Positions 6,046 to 9,348 of a stretch of DNA of 9,348 bases are shown one piece after another (position 1 is the stretch's first letter; each line of letters opens with the position of its first letter). This DNA is from DATAOG01 sp046727895 (lineage in GTDB: Bacteria > Pseudomonadota > Alphaproteobacteria > Geminicoccales > Geminicoccaceae), in assembly GCA_046727895.1 (NCBI GenBank), contig JBKPDM010000567.1:1-9348 (forward strand), written 5' to 3'. The notes beneath the pieces are model-generated. The model saw only the letters and a list, made by a program, of their open reading frames with translations. It had not been told where the DNA came from and did not search any database. The translations under genes were made by a program, and so were the position numbers.

Positions 6046-7773
6046 TCAGATGTCCACGTAGCTCCGCACCTCGGCCCGGGCGCCGGGGTGGGTGACGGCG
6101 CCGAGGTAGGCCGGGCCGACGATCTGGGCGTATTTCCAGAGGCTGCCCGAGCCGTACATCGAGGGCTGCGGCTGCCAGGCCTTGCGCCGCGCCTCGAGCT
6201 CGCTCGCCGGCAGCTCGACATCGAGCGTGCCGGCCTCGGCATCCATGACGATCACGTCGCCGTCCTGGAGCAGGCCGATCGGCCCCCCGACCGCCGCCTC
6301 CGGCCCGACATGGCCGACGCAGAAGCCCCGCGTGCCGCCGGAGAAGCGGCCATCGGTGATCAGCGCCACCTTGCCGCCCATGCCCTGGCCATAGATCGCC
6401 GAGGTCACGCTCAGCATCTCGCGCATGCCCGGTCCGCCCCTGGGCCCCTCGTAGCGGATCACGATCACATCGCCCTCCTGGTAGTCGCGCGACTGCACCG
6501 CCGCCATGGCGGCTTCCTCGGAATCGAAGCAGCGGGCGCGGCCACGGAACTTGAGGCTCTTCAGGCCGGTCACCTTCACGATGGCGCCCTCTGGAGCGAG
6601 GTTGCCCTTGAGCCCGACCACGCCGCCCCAGGAGGTGATGGGGTCGGAGGTCGGTCGGATCACCGGCTGATCCGGGTTGAAGGTCACGCCCGCCAGGTTC
6701 TCGGCGATGGTCTTGCCGGTCACGGTGATGCAGTCGCCGTGCAGATAGCCGCCATCCAGGAGCGCCCTCATGAGCATCGGCACGCCGCCGGCGTCGTGCA
6801 GATCGCGCATCACATACTGGCCCGCCGGTTTGAGGCTCGCGATGTAGGGCGTGCTGCGGAAGATCTGGCAGACGTCGTCGAGGTCGAAGTCGATCCCGGC
6901 CTCGTTGGCGATCGCCGGCAGGTGCAGCCCGCCGTTGGTCGAGCCGCCTGAGGCCGCGACCACCCGCGCGGCGTTCTCGAGCGCCTTGCGGGTCACGATG
7001 TCGCGCGGCCGCAGCCCGCTGGCGAGCAGCGCCATCACCGCCTCGCCGGACGCCTCGGCGTATTGATCGCGCGTCTCGTAGGGCGCAGGCGTGCCGGCCG
7101 AGCCGGGCAGCGCGAGACCGATCGCTTCCGACACGCAGGCCATGGTGTTGGCGGTGAACTGACCGCCGCAGGAGCCCGCCGACGGGCAGGCGACCCGCTC
7201 GAGCGCCTCGAGCTCCTCATCGCTCATCGCGCCGACCGCGTGCTGGCCGACCGCCTCGAATACATCGACCACGGTGACGTCGCGATTGTGGAAACGGCCC
7301 GGCAGGATGGTGCCGCCGTACATGAAGACCGAGGGCACGTTGAGGCGCACCATGGCCATCATCAGACCGGGCAGCGACTTGTCGCAGCCGGCGAGCCCGA
7401 CCAGCGCGTCGTAGGCGTGGCCGCGCACCGTGAGCTCGACCGAATCCGCGATCACCTCGCGCGAGACCAGCGAGCTCTTCATGCCCTGGTGGCCCATGGC
7501 GATGCCGTCGGTCACGGTGATCGTGGTGAACTCGCGCGGCGTGCCGCCCGCTTTGGCGACGCCGCGCTTGGCCGCCTGCGCCTGCCGCGCGAGCGAGATG
7601 TTGCAGGGCGCCGCCTCGTTCCAGGTGGTGACCACGCCGACGAACGGCTGCTCGATGTCGGCCCGGCTCAGGCCCATGGCGTAGTAGTAGGAGCGGTGCG
7701 GCGCCCGATCGGGTCCGACCGTGGCGTGTCGGCTCGGCAGCTTGGACTTGTCGAAGATGGTGTGCGTGGCCAT
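6046..7773 (-). CDS. ilvD: Dihydroxyacid dehydratase, probable [2Fe-2S] type
   Basis: This cytosolic enzyme dehydrates 2,3-dihydroxyisovalerate and 2,3-dihydroxy-3-methylvalerate to the keto acids that lead to valine, leucine and isoleucine. The 575 residues show all IlvD/Edd landmarks: WNEAAPCN with C57, VGLAGCDKS with C130 and K132 (the lysine carbamylated in family structures), CPSAGSCGGQFTANTM with C202, GGSTNGGLHLPAIAN (276-290), and TDGRFSGGTRG with S478 as the likely catalytic base. The spacing of C57, C130 and C202 fits enzymes that bind a [2Fe-2S] cluster. The ATG at 7773 was chosen because AAGGGAG lies eight bases upstream; an ATG at 7815 would add 14 unconserved residues. A gene of unknown function follows after five bases. 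Sugar-acid dehydratases belong to the same superfamily, but the motifs fit IlvD better. Confidence 0.95.
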   Translation of the reverse strand: MATHTIFDKSKLPSRHATVGPDRAPHRSYYYAMGLSRADIEQPFVGVVTTWNEAAPCNISLARQAQAAKRGVAKAGGTPREFTTITVTDGIAMGHQGMKSSLVSREVIADSVELTVRGHAYDALVGLAGCDKSLPGLMMAMVRLNVPSVFMYGGTILPGRFHNRDVTVVDVFEAVGQHAVGAMSDEELEALERVACPSAGSCGGQFTANTMACVSEAIGLALPGSAGTPAPYETRDQYAEASGEAVMALLASGLRPRDIVTRKALENAARVVAASGGSTNGGLHLPAIANEAGIDFDLDDVCQIFRSTPYIASLKPAGQYVMRDLHDAGGVPMLMRALLDGGYLHGDCITVTGKTIAENLAGVTFNPDQPVIRPTSDPITSWGGVVGLKGNLAPEGAIVKVTGLKSLKFRGRARCFDSEEAAMAAVQSRDYQEGDVIVIRYEGPRGGPGMREMLSVTSAIYGQGMGGKVALITDGRFSGGTRGFCVGHVGPEAAVGGPIGLLQDGDVIVMDAEAGTLDVELPASELEARRKAWQPQPSMYGSGSLWKYAQIVGPAYLGAVTHPGARAEVRSYVDI

Positions 7774-7992
7774 GGCCGGTGCTCCCTTCGCGTTCGGCTT
7801 CCCGCTTGGCGCCATCCTATAGCTGCCGCCTTCGCCCCTGGCTAGGAGTCGGCAGCCGGCGGGCGCGCACTCGGCCCGCAGGGAGGCTAACTTCCGCCCG
7901 GTCGACGACTACGGCCCGTGGCGCCATTGGCTGGTGGCAAGTTCGAACTCAGCGGCGCGCCGTCGTAGGAAGGCAGGTAGTCGGCGCGACCG

Positions 7993-8469
7993 CTACGGCA
8001 GAATCTTGCGGATCTGCCCGTTGCCGGCGTTGACGACCAGCCGCACCGGCTGGCCGAAGCGGTTCAGAGCATCGATGTAGTAGTTGGCGCCGGCCAGGAC
8101 GACCGGCTCAAACCCCTGATAGTCCAGACCTTTGAGACGCTCGAGCACCGCCGCGACCGGCAACAGGGGGCCGACCACGGCCGGCAGCGGATAGACCGGG
8201 CGGTAATACGACGGCAGACAGTTGGGGGCGACGCAGCTCGGGTCCGGATCGTAGCGCCAGGGCGGCAGCCCGCCGTATCCGCTGTTGACATAAGCGCCGT
8301 ACCGGACCGGCGCCTGGGGCGGAATCGACCGCCGCGCATAGGGGAACGGCACCACCAGCGATGGCCCGGCGACGAACCGCCAGACGCCGTGGTCCTCGGC
8401 CAGCGCCGCCGCCCACCCAGGCGGTGCCCAGACCGCCAACAGGAGCGCCAGCCAGATCATCATGCGCAT
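7993..8469 (-). CDS. Exported PepSY-like protein
   Basis: The 158-residue protein has a signal peptide (MIWLALLLAVWAPPGWAAALA, residues 4-24) and a proline- and tyrosine-rich middle with two cysteines (C79, C84). Its C-terminal 50 residues look PepSY-like: VAAVLERLKGLDYQGFEPV, then YYIDALNRFGQPVRLVV and NAGNGQIRKILP, the strand-G-x-x-I ending typical of the fold. PepSY-type domains are usually periplasmic and often thought to inhibit or assist envelope enzymes; no specific role can be given here. The ATG at 8469 is chosen for GGAGG seven bases upstream; an ATG at 8502 overlaps the promoter's TATAAT. The gene is divergent from a second PepSY gene and is followed 219 bases later by ilvD on the same strand. 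Confidence 0.7.
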   Translation of the reverse strand: MRMMIWLALLLAVWAPPGWAAALAEDHGVWRFVAGPSLVVPFPYARRSIPPQAPVRYGAYVNSGYGGLPPWRYDPDPSCVAPNCLPSYYRPVYPLPAVVGPLLPVAAVLERLKGLDYQGFEPVVLAGANYYIDALNRFGQPVRLVVNAGNGQIRKILP

Positions 8470-8491
8470 GTGATTGCCTCCATTTTCGGCC

Positions 8492-8521
8492 ATTATACGC
8501 AATTTGATCGAGATTGTGCAG
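8492..8521 (-). promoter_or_regulatory. Promoter for the leftward PepSY-like gene
   Basis: A perfect TATAAT (rc of 8492-8497) is preceded at 17 bases by TGCACA, which matches four of six -35 positions. Transcription would start about 15 bases before the ATG at 8469, leaving a short leader that contains GGAGG. Confidence 0.5.
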
Positions 8522-8530
8522 ATCTGGCCT

Positions 8531-8556
8531 TGAACACAACCTGGGCATCGTGTTCA
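8531..8556. promoter_or_regulatory. Spaced inverted repeat in the divergent PepSY intergenic region
   Basis: TGAACAC (8531-8537) and GTGTTCA (8550-8556) are perfect inverted copies with centres 19 bases apart, about two helical turns. This is the geometry expected for a dimeric regulator. The site lies just upstream of the leftward promoter and about 40 bases before the rightward start codon, so one protein could control both genes. Confidence 0.4.
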
Positions 8557-8593
8557 CCTCTCATTCACTGGTCGAGTAGTAGAAATCGTCGGA

Positions 8594-8893
8594 ATGCGCT
8601 GGCTTGCCTTCGTCACCGCCTTCGCGATCGCCCTGGGCGCGACCGTCGCGCCAGGCGTCGGACATGCCGCCCAGCGTGACCGGGCGCGCCACATGGCCGA
8701 GAGTGCCGAACTCCAGCCGCTCGGGGCCGTGCTGAAGGCGATCGCCCGGCGCTATCCGGGACGCGCGCTCGATGCCCGCATGGTCGAGCGCGACGGCCGT
8801 CCGCTCTACCAGATCAAGTGGCTCGGCCAGGATGGTAAGGTGCGCGACATCACCGCCGACGCGACGACCGGCCAGATCCTGCAGGTTCGCTGA
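8594..8893 (+). CDS. Exported PepSY domain protein
   Basis: The 99-residue protein has an N-terminal signal peptide (WLAFVTAFAIALGATVAPG, residues 3-21, likely cut near GHAA) followed by a single PepSY domain: LGAVLKAIARRYPGRALDAR (43-62) as the helix, then LYQIKWLGQDGKVRDITAD and TTGQILQVR as the strands. Small secreted PepSY proteins of this size often lie next to two-component regulator genes and respond to envelope signals. No regulator gene follows here. The ATG is the only plausible start before the hydrophobic segment, though the upstream ribosome-binding site is weak (CGGA). It is transcribed away from the other PepSY-like gene. Confidence 0.85.
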   Translation: MRWLAFVTAFAIALGATVAPGVGHAAQRDRARHMAESAELQPLGAVLKAIARRYPGRALDARMVERDGRPLYQIKWLGQDGKVRDITADATTGQILQVR

Positions 8894-8909
8894 GCCGGTT
8901 GTACCCGGT

Positions 8910-8932
8910 CAGCGCCGTTTCTCGGCACGCTG
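8910..8932 (+). terminator. Weak candidate terminator after the PepSY gene
   Basis: CAGCG-CCG and CGG-CGCTG pair around TTTCT with a two-base bulge, 16 bases after the stop codon. No T-run follows, so confidence is low. Confidence 0.25.
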
Positions 8933-9095
8933 TCCCTTCGGCCTGGCAACGAATGACCGACTCATGAGGGCAGGTCTGTCGACGTTGGCCCCGAGCATGC
9001 CCGCATTGCACGACCATCAGGCGAGATCGGGCGAAGGCTCACGCAGAAGTTGAAACCGGGACGTGCCAGCCACAGCTGCGCGTCGCGCACCCCGC

Positions 9096-9293
9096 TCAGT
9101 CGGAGTGGCTGTTGATCCGCCAGGGCAGACGCAGGCGCTGACCCGACGGCCGATCCCGGGACCACGGATCGCGGCCGGTCGTCCCGGCCTCTTCCAAACC
9201 GACCGTGCGGCGCTTGCGCGGCGGATCGGTCTCCACATAATCGACCTCCGGCCTTCGACGACCGCCGCCGATCCGCTCGACCCTCACTCGCAT
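9096..9293 (-). CDS. Possible small basic protein, function unknown
   Basis: The 65-residue reading begins MRVRVERIGGGRRRPEVDYV and ends RLRLPWRINSHSD. It is rich in arginine and proline, has no membrane segment or cysteine, and I do not recognise it. Support comes from AGGAG (rc of 9302-9306), eight bases before the ATG at 9293; a second ATG at 9299 is only two bases from it. Two other minus-strand frames overlap the same bases, but neither has a comparable start site. The stretch between this gene and the PepSY gene (8894-9095) holds nothing else I can support. Confidence 0.35.
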   Translation of the reverse strand: MRVRVERIGGGRRRPEVDYVETDPPRKRRTVGLEEAGTTGRDPWSRDRPSGQRLRLPWRINSHSD

Positions 9294-9348
9294 TCTCATC
9301 TCTCCTGGAATCACCGGTCGCCACTATTATTGCCGATTGGTTTGAAGG

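Noticed and set aside
6088..7845. Two long plus-strand frames opposite ilvD
   Set aside because: They are histidine/arginine/glycine-rich antisense shadows of ilvD with no start-site support.
7774..7992. Leader peptide or attenuator before ilvD
   Set aside because: I found no short frame rich in Ile, Leu or Val codons and no alternative stems with a T-run. The palindromes seen (GTTCGAAC at 7941-7948, CGGCGCGCCG at 7953-7962) are short and could be chance.

Overview
The window looks like chromosomal DNA of a high-GC proteobacterium, most likely an alphaproteobacterium. This rests on strong G/C preference at third codon positions, a class 1B-type speD-speE pair, an ilvD whose cysteine pattern fits the [2Fe-2S] branch, and FecR and PepSY envelope proteins. 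No rRNA, tRNA, CRISPR array, phage module or defence island was recognised. I cannot name the genus.

Layout, left to right. Bases 1-129 hold at most the first codons of a gene leaving the window leftwards. Bases 130-1535 are a complete IS256-family (Mutator-type) insertion sequence with an intact DDE transposase on the minus strand. It has matching terminal inverted repeats but no visible target-site duplication. Bases 1747-2624 (+) encode an exported outer-membrane beta-barrel resembling an inverse autotransporter (intimin/invasin beta-domain) with no passenger, and its frame is broken once. Bases 2657-3975 (-) are a translationally coupled speD-speE operon, which makes decarboxylated S-adenosylmethionine and then spermidine. 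An 18-bp perfect palindrome lies upstream of it. Bases 4275-4595 (+) encode a small exported four-cysteine protein. Bases 4419-5353 (-) encode an exported FecR-domain protein split into two frames that overlap by ATGA; its 3' end runs antisense through the small four-cysteine gene.

Bases 5592-7773 (-) hold ilvD (dihydroxyacid dehydratase), followed after 5 bases by a conserved-looking gene that is hard to see because its frame is broken once. A GC-rich stem at its stop codon may end the operon. Bases 7993-8893 hold two divergent exported PepSY or PepSY-like genes around a short intergenic region that carries a perfect TATAAT and a spaced inverted repeat. Bases 9096-9293 (-) encode a possible 65-residue basic protein.

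The metabolic genes (speD, speE, ilvD) and the transposase are intact. Three accessory genes (beta-barrel, FecR protein, gene after ilvD) each show one frame change of the same polarity, as if one base were missing. Either these accessory genes are decaying or the assembly carries single-base deletions. I found no convincing new multi-gene system. The most interesting items are the passenger-less inverse-autotransporter barrel, the gene coupled to ilvD, and the divergent PepSY pair.
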